Shown: piece by piece, positions 1-5,443 of the stretch
Layout: each line of letters begins with the position of its first letter
Position numbering within the stretch: position 1 is the first letter of the stretch
DNA from: Clostridium sp. CAG:169
GTDB taxonomy: Bacteria; Bacillota; Clostridia; Oscillospirales; Ruminococcaceae
Length of the DNA stretch: 6,489 bases
Reading direction: 5' to 3'
Assembly: GCA_000435195.1 (NCBI GenBank)
Contig: FR880136.1
Span: 1 to 6,489 of the forward strand
The notes under the pieces: generated by a model
Database searches by the model: none
Told to the model about the DNA's origin: nothing
The model's input: only the letters and a program-made list of their open reading frames with translations
Translations under genes and position numbers: made by a program

Positions 1-20
1 GCTCGGAAAATTTTCCGAGC
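1..20 (-). terminator. Hairpin at the 3' end of clpB (probable terminator)
   Basis: Bases 1-20 are a perfect 20-base inverted repeat: GCTCGG, an AAAATTTT centre, then CCGAGC. It starts 25 bases past the clpB stop codon in the direction of clpB transcription. The T-run expected after the stem on the minus strand would lie outside the window. On the plus strand the stem is followed by CGG and five Ts, so it could stop transcription from either side. The stem may extend outward beyond base 1, which cannot be seen. Confidence 0.7.
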
Positions 21-45
21 CGGTTTTTGGCTGTTGGATTCTGTT

Positions 46-2658
46 TTATCGAACGACCAGTTCGCCGTTTTCGGCGTCGATCTGCACGCGGCAGCCTGCG
101 CCGTTCTGGTCGGCACTGCCGATTTCGCCCGCGATAATCTTTCTGCCAAGCATCGTTTCCACATGGCTTTGCAGGTAGCGTTTCAGCGGTCTTGCACCGT
201 AGATTGGGTCATACGCCTCGTCGATGATGAGCTGTTTGGCGCGGTCTGTCAGCTCCAGCGAAATCTGTTTTGCCTCCAGCCGCTTTTGCAAATCCTTCAT
301 CAGCAGGTCGATGATGCTGCCGATGTTCTCGCGGCTCAGCGGTTTATAAAAGACGATTTCATCCAGACGGTTGAGGAACTCCGGTCGGAAGTTGGTTTTC
401 AGCAGCGCATTGACCTCGTCCTTTGCCTGCTGGCTGATTTCGCCGTCCGGTGTGATGCCCTCCAAAATATAGGAGGAACCCAGGTTGGAGGTCAGGATGA
501 TGATGGTGTTTTTAAAGTCCACCGTGCGTCCCTGCGAATCGGTGATTCTGCCGTCATCCAGCACCTGAAGCAGGACGTTAAATACATCCGGGTGCGCCTT
601 TTCCACCTCGTCGAACAGGACGACCGAATACGGTCTGCGGCGAACGGCTTCGGTCAGCTGACCGCCTTCCTCATAGCCGACATAGCCCGGAGGCGCTCCA
701 ATCAATCTGGATACCGAGTACTTCTCCATATATTCGCTCATATCAATGCGGACCATGTTGTTTTCGTCATCGAACAGGGTCTTTGCCAGGGTTTTTGCCA
801 GCTGGGTTTTACCCACACCGGTAGGACCCAGGAAGAGGAAGGAACCGATTGGACGGTTCGGGTCGGAGATGCCTGCCCGCGAACGCAGGATTGCTTCACT
901 GACCAGGCGCACCGCTTCGTCCTGTCCCACTACGTTCTGGTGCAGGATGTCTTCCATGTGCAGCAGCTTTTCCCGTTCGCCCTCCATGATTTTGGCAACC
1001 GGGATGCCGGTCCATTTGCCGACCACCTTGGCGATTTCCTCCTCGGTGACCTTATCCCGCAGCAGGCTGGACTGCTGGGCTTCCTCCGCCAGCTTTTCTT
1101 CTTTTTCCAGCTCCGCTTTCAACTGCGGCAGCTTGCCGTATTTCAGTTCGGCTGCCTTGTTTAAATCATACTCCCGCTCGGCGCGTTCGATTTCGCCGCC
1201 GGTCTGCTCGATTTCTTCACGGAGCTTCTGCACCTTGCTGATGGCGGTCTTTTCGTTGTCCCACTGTGCCTTCATCGAGTTGAACTGTTCCCGCAGCTGG
1301 GCAAGCTCCTTGGTGACTGCCTCCAGCCGCTCTTTGGAAAGCTTGTCCTCCTCCTTTTTCAGCGCCGCCTGTGCAATCTCCTGCTGGATGATTTTACGAT
1401 TCAGCTCATCCATCTCGATCGGCATCGAGTCCATCTCGGTCCGAATCATTGCGCACGCTTCGTCCACCAGGTCGATGGCTTTGTCCGGCAGGAACCGGTC
1501 GGAAATATACCGGTCGGACAGGGTGGCTGCGGCAATCAGTGCAGCATCCTGAATCTTGACACCGTGGTAAACCTCATACCGCTCTTTCAGTCCACGCAGA
1601 ATGGAGATGGTATCCTCCACGCTTGGCTCGGCAACCAGCACCGGCTGGAATCTTCTTTCCAAAGCGGCATCCTTTTCGATATACTGGCGGTACTCGTTGA
1701 GGGTGGTCGCACCGATACAGTGCAGCTCGCCGCGGGCAAGCATTGGCTTGAGCAGGTTGCCCGCATCCATCGAACCTTCGGTCTTGCCGGCGCCCACGAT
1801 GGTGTGCAGCTCATCAATAAAGAGGATGATTTTGCCCTCGCTCTTTTTGATTTCGCTCAAAACCGCTTTCAGTCTCTCCTCAAACTCGCCGCGGAATTTG
1901 GCTCCTGCAATCAGCGCACCCATATCCAGTGAGAAGATGGTCTTGTCCTTCAGACTGGCAGGGACGTCGCCGCGCACGATTCGCAGCGCAAGTCCTTCTG
2001 CAATCGCTGTTTTACCGACACCCGGTTCACCGATAAGCACCGGGTTGTTTTTGGTCTTACGAGACAGAATCATGATGACATTTCTGATTTCGTCATCACG
2101 ACCGATGACCGGGTCGAGCTTTTTATTTCTGGCATCCTCCACCAGGTCGTGTCCATATTTTTTAAGCACATCATAGGTATCTTCCGGCGAATCGCTGGTG
2201 ACACGGGTGTTGCCGCGCACCTGCTGGAGCACCTGCAAAAAGTCGTTCTTCTGGATGTCAAACAGCTTGAACAGCTCTTTGAGGTGCTGATTTGGATTTT
2301 CCATCAGCGAAATCATCAGGTGTTCGACCGAAACATATTCGTCCTTCATCGAATCCGCAATCTTTTCCGCTTTGGCAAGCACCATATCGACATCCTGTGC
2401 GATATAAATTTTTCCTGCCTCTCGTCCCGAACCGGTGACGCCGGGCATCTTGTCAATCTCCTGTTTGACCGCCTGCATAAATGCCTGCGGGTCCTTGCCC
2501 ATTTTTTTAAGCAGCTGGGCAATCAGGCTTTGATCAATTTTCAGCAGCGCATACAGCAGATGCTCCTGCTCGATCTGCATATTGTTGTTTTCCAGTGCCA
2601 GATTGTTTGCAAGCTGGATGGTCTCCAGCGATTTCTGGGTGAATTTCTGTGCATTCAT
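46..2658 (-). CDS. clpB: ATP-dependent disaggregase chaperone ClpB (Hsp100)
   Basis: An 870-residue Hsp100 AAA+ chaperone. The family forms cytosolic hexameric rings that thread aggregated proteins through a central pore, working with DnaK/DnaJ/GrpE. The N-domain (about 1-150) has the two Clp_N repeats (QEHLLYALL at 31, VEHLMISLM at 111). NBD1 has Walker A GEPGVGKT 210-217, Walker B IILFIDE 277-283, pore-loop KFRG 254-257 and arginine fingers R335/R336. A long charged coiled-coil middle domain (about 408-535, with AELKYGKLP near 503) separates ClpB from ClpC. NBD2 has Walker A GPTGVGKT 611-618, Walker B VVLFDE 679-684, pore-loop GYVGY 658-662, sensor-1 TSN 723-725, arginine finger R764 and sensor-2 GARP 821-824. 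I see no ClpP-docking IGF/IGL-type tripeptide and no UVR motif. Length matches the family (about 860). The ATG is preceded by GGAAGGAG with a 9-base gap. It lies 59 bases after the RHH gene with no clear promoter between, so co-transcription is likely. Confidence 0.97.
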   Translation of the reverse strand: MNAQKFTQKSLETIQLANNLALENNNMQIEQEHLLYALLKIDQSLIAQLLKKMGKDPQAFMQAVKQEIDKMPGVTGSGREAGKIYIAQDVDMVLAKAEKIADSMKDEYVSVEHLMISLMENPNQHLKELFKLFDIQKNDFLQVLQQVRGNTRVTSDSPEDTYDVLKKYGHDLVEDARNKKLDPVIGRDDEIRNVIMILSRKTKNNPVLIGEPGVGKTAIAEGLALRIVRGDVPASLKDKTIFSLDMGALIAGAKFRGEFEERLKAVLSEIKKSEGKIILFIDELHTIVGAGKTEGSMDAGNLLKPMLARGELHCIGATTLNEYRQYIEKDAALERRFQPVLVAEPSVEDTISILRGLKERYEVYHGVKIQDAALIAAATLSDRYISDRFLPDKAIDLVDEACAMIRTEMDSMPIEMDELNRKIIQQEIAQAALKKEEDKLSKERLEAVTKELAQLREQFNSMKAQWDNEKTAISKVQKLREEIEQTGGEIERAEREYDLNKAAELKYGKLPQLKAELEKEEKLAEEAQQSSLLRDKVTEEEIAKVVGKWTGIPVAKIMEGEREKLLHMEDILHQNVVGQDEAVRLVSEAILRSRAGISDPNRPIGSFLFLGPTGVGKTQLAKTLAKTLFDDENNMVRIDMSEYMEKYSVSRLIGAPPGYVGYEEGGQLTEAVRRRPYSVVLFDEVEKAHPDVFNVLLQVLDDGRITDSQGRTVDFKNTIIILTSNLGSSYILEGITPDGEISQQAKDEVNALLKTNFRPEFLNRLDEIVFYKPLSRENIGSIIDLLMKDLQKRLEAKQISLELTDRAKQLIIDEAYDPIYGARPLKRYLQSHVETMLGRKIIAGEIGSADQNGAGCRVQIDAENGELVVR

Positions 2659-2717
2659 AGCCGTTCACTCCTTCCCTGAAAAGGCTACTTCTATTTTGTT
2701 CCTCTATTTTCTTTTCA

Positions 2718-3374
2718 TCAGCAGATGATGGGTGTTTCTTTTAGGTATCCCAGATAGATTTCCTCGATGATGCTGTCCCATTGGCTGCTGTCTGCGCTCA
2801 GGCAGGCTTTCAGCGCACGGTCAATCATCTGAATATAACAGGCGATGGCGTTGCCGATTTCCTCATTCTTGCATTCCTTTTTTAAAAGGGAGAAGTTTCG
2901 GATGAACCTGCCCTGCCCCACCTGATACTGCGGAACGATGTCTGGAAACAGCCGGCGGATATACCGCTGCTCGATCTGTCCAAAGCGGCAGAAAAAAGCA
3001 TCCAGCAGCTCGATGAGCGCTCCCGACTGGGTGCGGGTCATAATCTTCAGCTGCCCCAGATGGTTGTCGCTGGAACGGGAAAGCTCCACAGTATAACGGA
3101 TGGTCGGATTGTACTTGACCCGCAGCGGACTGCGGATGCACAGCATACTGTCCGAGCCGCGGTTCTGCACCTGGAACGGTTCAAAGCTGTCCAACACCGA
3201 AGCCAACGAATCAAAGATATCCTTCCTTCTTTTTTCCGGCGTAATAAATGAAACATAGTCCGCCAGCAGCTGGTTGATCAGATTGGAGCGGCTGGTGTCC
3301 AGACCATAGGCTGCCCGGTCGACCGCTGCTACCACATCATCGCTGAGTACCAGACTATACACACTCTTGCTCAC
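2718..3374 (-). CDS. RHH-type putative DNA-binding protein upstream of clpB
   Basis: Function unknown. From the GTG at 3374 it encodes 218 residues. Residues about 5-42 look like a ribbon-helix-helix (CopG/Arc-type) fold: a short strand (VYSLVLS), helix A (DDVVAAVDRAAYG), a turn with TSRS, then helix B (NLINQLLADYVSF). The remaining roughly 170 residues are mixed and match no domain I recognise. They include a basic, Arg-rich stretch (IRSPLRVKYNPTIRYTVEL) and a Cys-terminated end. No signal peptide or membrane segment is visible. I prefer the GTG over the in-frame ATG at 3407 for two reasons: AGGTGG lies 6 bases before the GTG, and a consensus promoter predicts transcription starting near 3403, which would cut off the ATG. 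The upstream ATG also has no Shine-Dalgarno. The gene probably heads an operon with clpB and could be a local regulator or an autoregulator. That is inference. Confidence 0.8.
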   Translation of the reverse strand: MSKSVYSLVLSDDVVAAVDRAAYGLDTSRSNLINQLLADYVSFITPEKRRKDIFDSLASVLDSFEPFQVQNRGSDSMLCIRSPLRVKYNPTIRYTVELSRSSDNHLGQLKIMTRTQSGALIELLDAFFCRFGQIEQRYIRRLFPDIVPQYQVGQGRFIRNFSLLKKECKNEEIGNAIACYIQMIDRALKACLSADSSQWDSIIEEIYLGYLKETPIIC

Positions 3375-3380
3375 ATTTGT

Positions 3381-3386
3381 CCACCT
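3381..3386 (-). promoter_or_regulatory. Ribosome binding site that sets the GTG start of the RHH gene
   Basis: On the minus strand this reads AGGTGG, five of six matches to AGGAGG and preceded by further GGAAGG purines. It lies 6 bases before the GTG codon at 3372-3374. No comparable site precedes the upstream ATG at 3405-3407. Confidence 0.65.
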
Positions 3387-3409
3387 TCCTTCCTGTTTCC
3401 TTGCCATTT

Positions 3410-3438
3410 ATTGTACGCCACTTTATTAAAGTTGTCAA
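3410..3438 (-). promoter_or_regulatory. Sigma-A type promoter for the RHH-clpB unit
   Basis: On the minus strand a perfect -35 TTGACA (3433-3438) is followed by a 17-base spacer and TACAAT (3410-3415), a one-mismatch -10. The predicted start of transcription is near 3403, giving a leader of about 29 bases before the GTG at 3374. No CIRCE inverted repeat (TTAGCACTC-N9-GAGTGCTAA) and no CtsR tandem heptad is visible around it, so the usual Firmicute heat-shock operators for clp genes seem absent here. Confidence 0.82.
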
Positions 3439-3440
3439 GC

Positions 3441-3454
3441 ATATTATATAATAT
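3441..3454. promoter_or_regulatory. 14-bp AT-only palindrome next to the RHH promoter
   Basis: ATATTATATAATAT is a perfect inverted repeat. Its near edge is 2 bases upstream of the -35 box of the RHH-clpB promoter. It could be an UP-element-like AT tract for RNA polymerase, or an operator, for example for the RHH protein itself. AT-only palindromes also arise by chance in AT-rich DNA, so the role is open. Confidence 0.35.
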
Positions 3455-3553
3455 TATTTACAAATTTACTCTTTGTCCATAAATCTGTCATCCCGCTCTT
3501 TCTGTGGTGGTTTGCATCAAAAACCATTGTGTTCAACTGCCCTCTTTTTTATC

Positions 3554-3567
3554 CCTATTATAATAGG
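3554..3567. repeat. 14-bp palindrome overlapping the candidate RNA start
   Basis: CCTATTATAATAGG is a perfect inverted repeat. It contains TATAAT on both strands (3559-3564 on plus, 3557-3562 on minus). It could be the -10 region of a promoter for the RNA candidate, but no good -35 box sits at the right distance on either strand. Confidence 0.35.
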
Positions 3568-3738
3568 AAGGAAGTTTTGTTTTTGGGGAAAAATCGTTCC
3601 CAAACAGAGCGTAAAAAGCAAGGCATTGCAAAGAAACTTCCCTAAGGAATCCTGCCTTGTTACCGGATTTTGCAAAACAAAATTTCTCGGTTCATTCCCC
3701 TGCCAGAAAATGGAGAATGAAAGAAAATCTTCCTTTTT
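3565..3738 (+). ncRNA. Candidate structured RNA, 6S-like long interrupted hairpin
   Basis: Manual folding pairs the two ends into a long closing stem: 3565-3574 with 3729-3738 (10 pairs, two of them G-U), 3575-3578 with 3724-3727 and 3580-3583 with 3719-3722. It continues as 3585-3590 with 3695-3700 (GGGGAA/TTCCCC) and 3592-3596 with 3688-3692. A large central bubble (about 3597-3617 and 3662-3687) follows, then an apical stem CAAGGCA/TGCCTTG (3619-3625 with 3653-3659) capped by TTCC/GGAA. About 175 bases with this layout resembles 6S RNA. Five G-U pairs would become A-C mismatches on the other strand, favouring plus. The 3' side ends in CTTCC plus a T-run. The promoter is weak: TATTAT at 3556-3561 with TTCAAC at 3532-3537. 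An alternative hairpin (3691-3697 with 3715-3721) competes. The family assignment is a guess. Confidence 0.35.
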
Positions 3739-3787
3739 CAATCATTTTATTACATTAAAGTATTAAATCCACTGATTGCTTTGACAC

Positions 3788-3799
3788 TTCTTGCAAGAA
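3788..3799. repeat. 12-bp palindrome TTCTTGCAAGAA
   Basis: A perfect inverted repeat lies 1 base after a TTGACA hexamer (3781-3786). It looks like an operator within a promoter spacer, but no convincing -10 box follows at 16-18 bases (the sequence there is near TCATTT). The role is unknown. Confidence 0.25.
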
Positions 3800-3911
3800 T
3801 CCATCATTTTTAATGGGAAAATCCCTTTTTCTCCTGCATTCTTTTGTTATGAGAAAGAGAATCCTTGTTATATTTTCACAAATTATTTATTATTTTTTTA
3901 TAAATCAGTAA

Positions 3912-3946
3912 AAAAGATATTTTGTAACAAATACAAAATATCTTTT
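3912..3946. terminator. Perfect 14-bp AT-rich stem-loop
   Basis: AAAAGATATTTTGT (3912-3925) pairs perfectly with ACAAAATATCTTTT (3933-3946) around a 7-base loop AACAAAT. An A-run precedes it and CTTTATTTG follows, so it resembles a bidirectional terminator. The stem has only two G-C pairs, so it would be a weak one. It could insulate the transporter gene from transcription entering from the left, or end a transcript from the candidate RNA region. Confidence 0.45.
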
Positions 3947-4070
3947 CTTTATTTGTTCTGTTTTATAAATCGAATCCCTACTGTTTTTATTTTTTGTCCG
4001 ATTTTCTTGTTTCATTTTATCCTTTTGTCATAGACTGCTTATTTTTTGTCAAACAGCCGTTTCTTACCCC

Positions 4071-4110
4071 AACGAAATCCATCAAAAGACAACACAAACC
4101 ATCAAAAATG
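4071..4110 (+). repeat. 20-bp imperfect tandem repeat upstream of the transporter promoter
   Basis: Units 4071-4090 and 4091-4110 match at 14 of 20 positions and share the identical core CCATCAAAA (4079-4087 and 4099-4107). The period of exactly 20 bp, about two helical turns, places both cores on one face of the DNA, directly before the extended -10 box. This is the expected layout for an activator or repressor binding as neighbouring dimers. The regulator is unknown. Confidence 0.5.
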
Positions 4111-4119
4111 TGTTACAAT
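4111..4119 (+). promoter_or_regulatory. Extended -10 promoter for the transporter-dipeptidase unit
   Basis: TGTTACAAT is an extended -10 element: TG, one base, then TACAAT at 4114-4119. The 17-base-distant -35 position holds only AACACA, a poor match, which fits an extended -10 promoter that may need an activator. Predicted start near 4126, giving a leader of about 50 bases. Confidence 0.6.
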
Positions 4120-4128
4120 ATATACAAA

Positions 4129-4147
4129 CGGGTGGAGCAATCATCCG
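4129..4147 (+). other. Small hairpin in the transporter mRNA leader
   Basis: CGGGTG (4129-4134) can pair with CATCCG (4142-4147), five Watson-Crick pairs and one G-U, around a 7-base loop. It falls within 3 bases of the predicted mRNA 5' end and so may protect the transcript. It does not cover the ribosome binding site at 4164-4167. Confidence 0.35.
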
Positions 4148-4176
4148 AAATATTTCTTAAAAAGGAGAGTGTGTTT

Positions 4177-5364
4177 ATGTCATCTCTTATCAGCGCTGAT
4201 AATACGTGGGTATTGTGGGGTCTTCTTGTCGGCGACGCGGCACTGGCTATCTGGCTGGAGCAGAAGTACAAATGGGCATCCAAAATTACCGGATGTGTCC
4301 TGGCTCTGCTGGGTATGATGATTCTTTCCAACGTAGGGATCATCCCAACCGAATCTCCTGTCTATGACAGTGTTTGGTCTTATGTCGTTCCACTGGCAAT
4401 TCCGCTTCTGCTGTTCCAGTGCAACATCAAAAAGATTGGTAAAGAAAGCGGCAAGCTGCTGATTATCTATCTGATCAGCTCGGTCGGTACCGTTCTGGGC
4501 GCTTTGGGCGGCTTCTTTGCTCTGAACAAATTCGTTCCTGACCTGAACAAGGTTGCAGCTATGTTCTCCGGCACCTATGTCGGCGGCTCTGTAAACTTTG
4601 CTGCTATGGCAGACACCTTCGGTGCATCCGGTGAGCTGAGCTCGCAGGCAGTTGTTGCAGATAACCTGCTGATGGCTCTGTACTTCTTTGTACTGATTGC
4701 AATGCCTTCCATCAACTTCTTCCGCAAACACTACAAACATCCTCTGGTCGATGAAGTAGAGGCTGGTAATGCCGGTTCCACCGAAAGCTACTGGAAAGCA
4801 AAACCAATGTCCCTGCAGAACATTGCATTCTGCTTTGCTGCTTCCACCATCATCGTCGCCATTTCCACTGCGATTGCAAACTTCTTTGCAAGCCTGTTCC
4901 CTGCAGAAGGCGCAACCTTTATCCTCAACCAGCTGCTGGGTAATAAATATCTGATCATGACCACCATCACCATGATCTGTGCAACTGCATTCCCGAAGGT
5001 ATTCAACGACGCTCCCGGTGCAAACGAAATCGGTACTTTCCTTATCTACATCTTCTTTGCTGTTATCGGTGCACCTGCTTCCATCATGAGCATCATCACC
5101 CAGGCTCCTCTGCTGTTGGTATATGCCCTCATCATCGTTGCCTGCAATATGCTCATCACCCTTATCTTCGGTAAAATCTTCAAATTCAGCCTCGAAGAGA
5201 TCATCCTTGCCTCCAACGCAAACATCGGCGGTCCTACCACTGCTGCTGCAATGGCAATCTCCAAAGGCTGGAACAAGCTGGTTGGTCCAGTCCTGCTGAT
5301 TGGTACTCTGGGTTATGTCCTGGGTAACTACTACGGCGTTCTGGTTGGAAACCTGCTCAGATAA
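4177..5364 (+). CDS. DUF819 (YjcL-type) integral membrane protein, putative transporter
   Basis: A 395-residue polytopic membrane protein that I recognise as DUF819, the family of Bacillus YjcL. Its substrate is not established. Hydrophobic segments fall near residues 11-28, 36-54, 66-82, 93-115, 158-179, 212-238, 257-275, 286-300, 308-332 and 367-390, with a hydrophilic loop at about 181-210. Two matching Gly-rich segments, SGTYVGGSVNFAAMA (131-145) and SNANIGGPTTAAAMA (346-360), share 7 of 15 residues and sit at equivalent places in the two halves. This is the arrangement of re-entrant loops in GltS- and citrate-type secondary transporters. The ATG at 4177 has AAAGGAG 9 bases upstream. An earlier in-frame ATG at 3994 is rejected because it lies upstream of the promoter. 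The gene is followed after 79 bases by a dipeptidase, suggesting uptake or export of a dipeptide or amino-acid-like compound. That is inference. Confidence 0.88.
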   Translation: MSSLISADNTWVLWGLLVGDAALAIWLEQKYKWASKITGCVLALLGMMILSNVGIIPTESPVYDSVWSYVVPLAIPLLLFQCNIKKIGKESGKLLIIYLISSVGTVLGALGGFFALNKFVPDLNKVAAMFSGTYVGGSVNFAAMADTFGASGELSSQAVVADNLLMALYFFVLIAMPSINFFRKHYKHPLVDEVEAGNAGSTESYWKAKPMSLQNIAFCFAASTIIVAISTAIANFFASLFPAEGATFILNQLLGNKYLIMTTITMICATAFPKVFNDAPGANEIGTFLIYIFFAVIGAPASIMSIITQAPLLLVYALIIVACNMLITLIFGKIFKFSLEEIILASNANIGGPTTAAAMAISKGWNKLVGPVLLIGTLGYVLGNYYGVLVGNLLR

Positions 5365-5378
5365 TCTGTCAACGACCG

Positions 5379-5411
5379 AACAGGATGAAAGGGGTTCCCT
5401 TTCATCCTGTT
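5379..5411 (+). terminator. Perfect 15-bp intercistronic hairpin (partial terminator or mRNA stabiliser)
   Basis: AACAGGATGAAAGGG (5379-5393) pairs without mismatch with CCCTTTCATCCTGTT (5397-5411) around a 3-base loop, GTT. It begins 14 bases after the transporter stop. The following GTTTCTTTCC is only moderately T-rich, so termination is probably incomplete. Only 32 bases separate it from the dipeptidase ATG and they show no promoter, so the dipeptidase most likely depends on read-through or on mRNA processing here. Confidence 0.7.
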
Positions 5412-5443
5412 GTTTCTTTCCAAAATAAAAGGAGGTTATTTTC

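Larger units (their letters stand above)
3416..4110. other. Gene-poor AT-rich gap between divergent units
   Basis: About 700 bases between the two promoters. Open frames here (3473-3766 and 3791-4033 on plus, 3517-3741 on minus) lack good ribosome binding sites and encode low-complexity or Cys/Phe/Lys-rich peptides with no recognisable domain, so I do not call them genes. What the gap holds is a possible structured RNA (3565-3738), palindromes at 3441-3454, 3554-3567 and 3788-3799, a small GGGA/TCCC stem followed by five Ts (3815-3830), a strong AT-rich hairpin (3912-3946) and a tandem repeat (4071-4110). Confidence 0.7.

Noticed and set aside
808..813. Pore-loop tyrosine of ClpB NBD1 replaced by Phe (KFRG at residues 254-257) considered as a defect
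   Set aside because: The change is conservative and keeps the aromatic residue needed to grip substrate. I believe it is common in this family, so I do not treat it as unusual.
34..1164. Long plus-strand open frame antisense to clpB
   Set aside because: It mirrors the strongly conserved ClpB reading frame on the other strand, has no recognisable domain and overlaps the clpB terminator. The same reasoning removes the frames at 746-1552, 1564-1932, 1601-2176 and 2149-2679.
46..2658. ClpC instead of ClpB
   Set aside because: The long middle domain and the lack of a ClpP-docking tripeptide and UVR motif fit ClpB.
2659..3440. CIRCE or CtsR operator controlling clpB
   Set aside because: I looked for TTAGCACTC/GAGTGCTAA and tandem GGTCAAA heptads upstream of clpB and of the RHH gene and found neither.
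3473..3766. 97-codon plus-strand frame in the intergenic gap
   Set aside because: There is no ribosome binding site or recognisable domain, the composition is Phe/Lys/Cys-rich as expected of AT-rich non-coding DNA, and it overlaps the structured region. The minus-strand frame at 3517-3741 fails for the same reasons.
3781..3814. Promoter starting with TTGACA at 3781
   Set aside because: The -35 hexamer is perfect but no acceptable -10 lies 16-18 bases downstream. The TTTAAT at 3809-3814 is 22 bases away.
3791..4033. 80-codon plus-strand frame rich in Phe, Ile and Tyr
   Set aside because: It looks hydrophobic only because the DNA is T-rich. It runs through the perfect hairpin at 3912-3946 and has no Shine-Dalgarno.
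3994..4176. 61-codon N-terminal extension of the DUF819 protein
   Set aside because: The promoter at 4111-4119 lies inside it, the extension has no ribosome binding site, and the ATG at 4177 has a good one at the right spacing.
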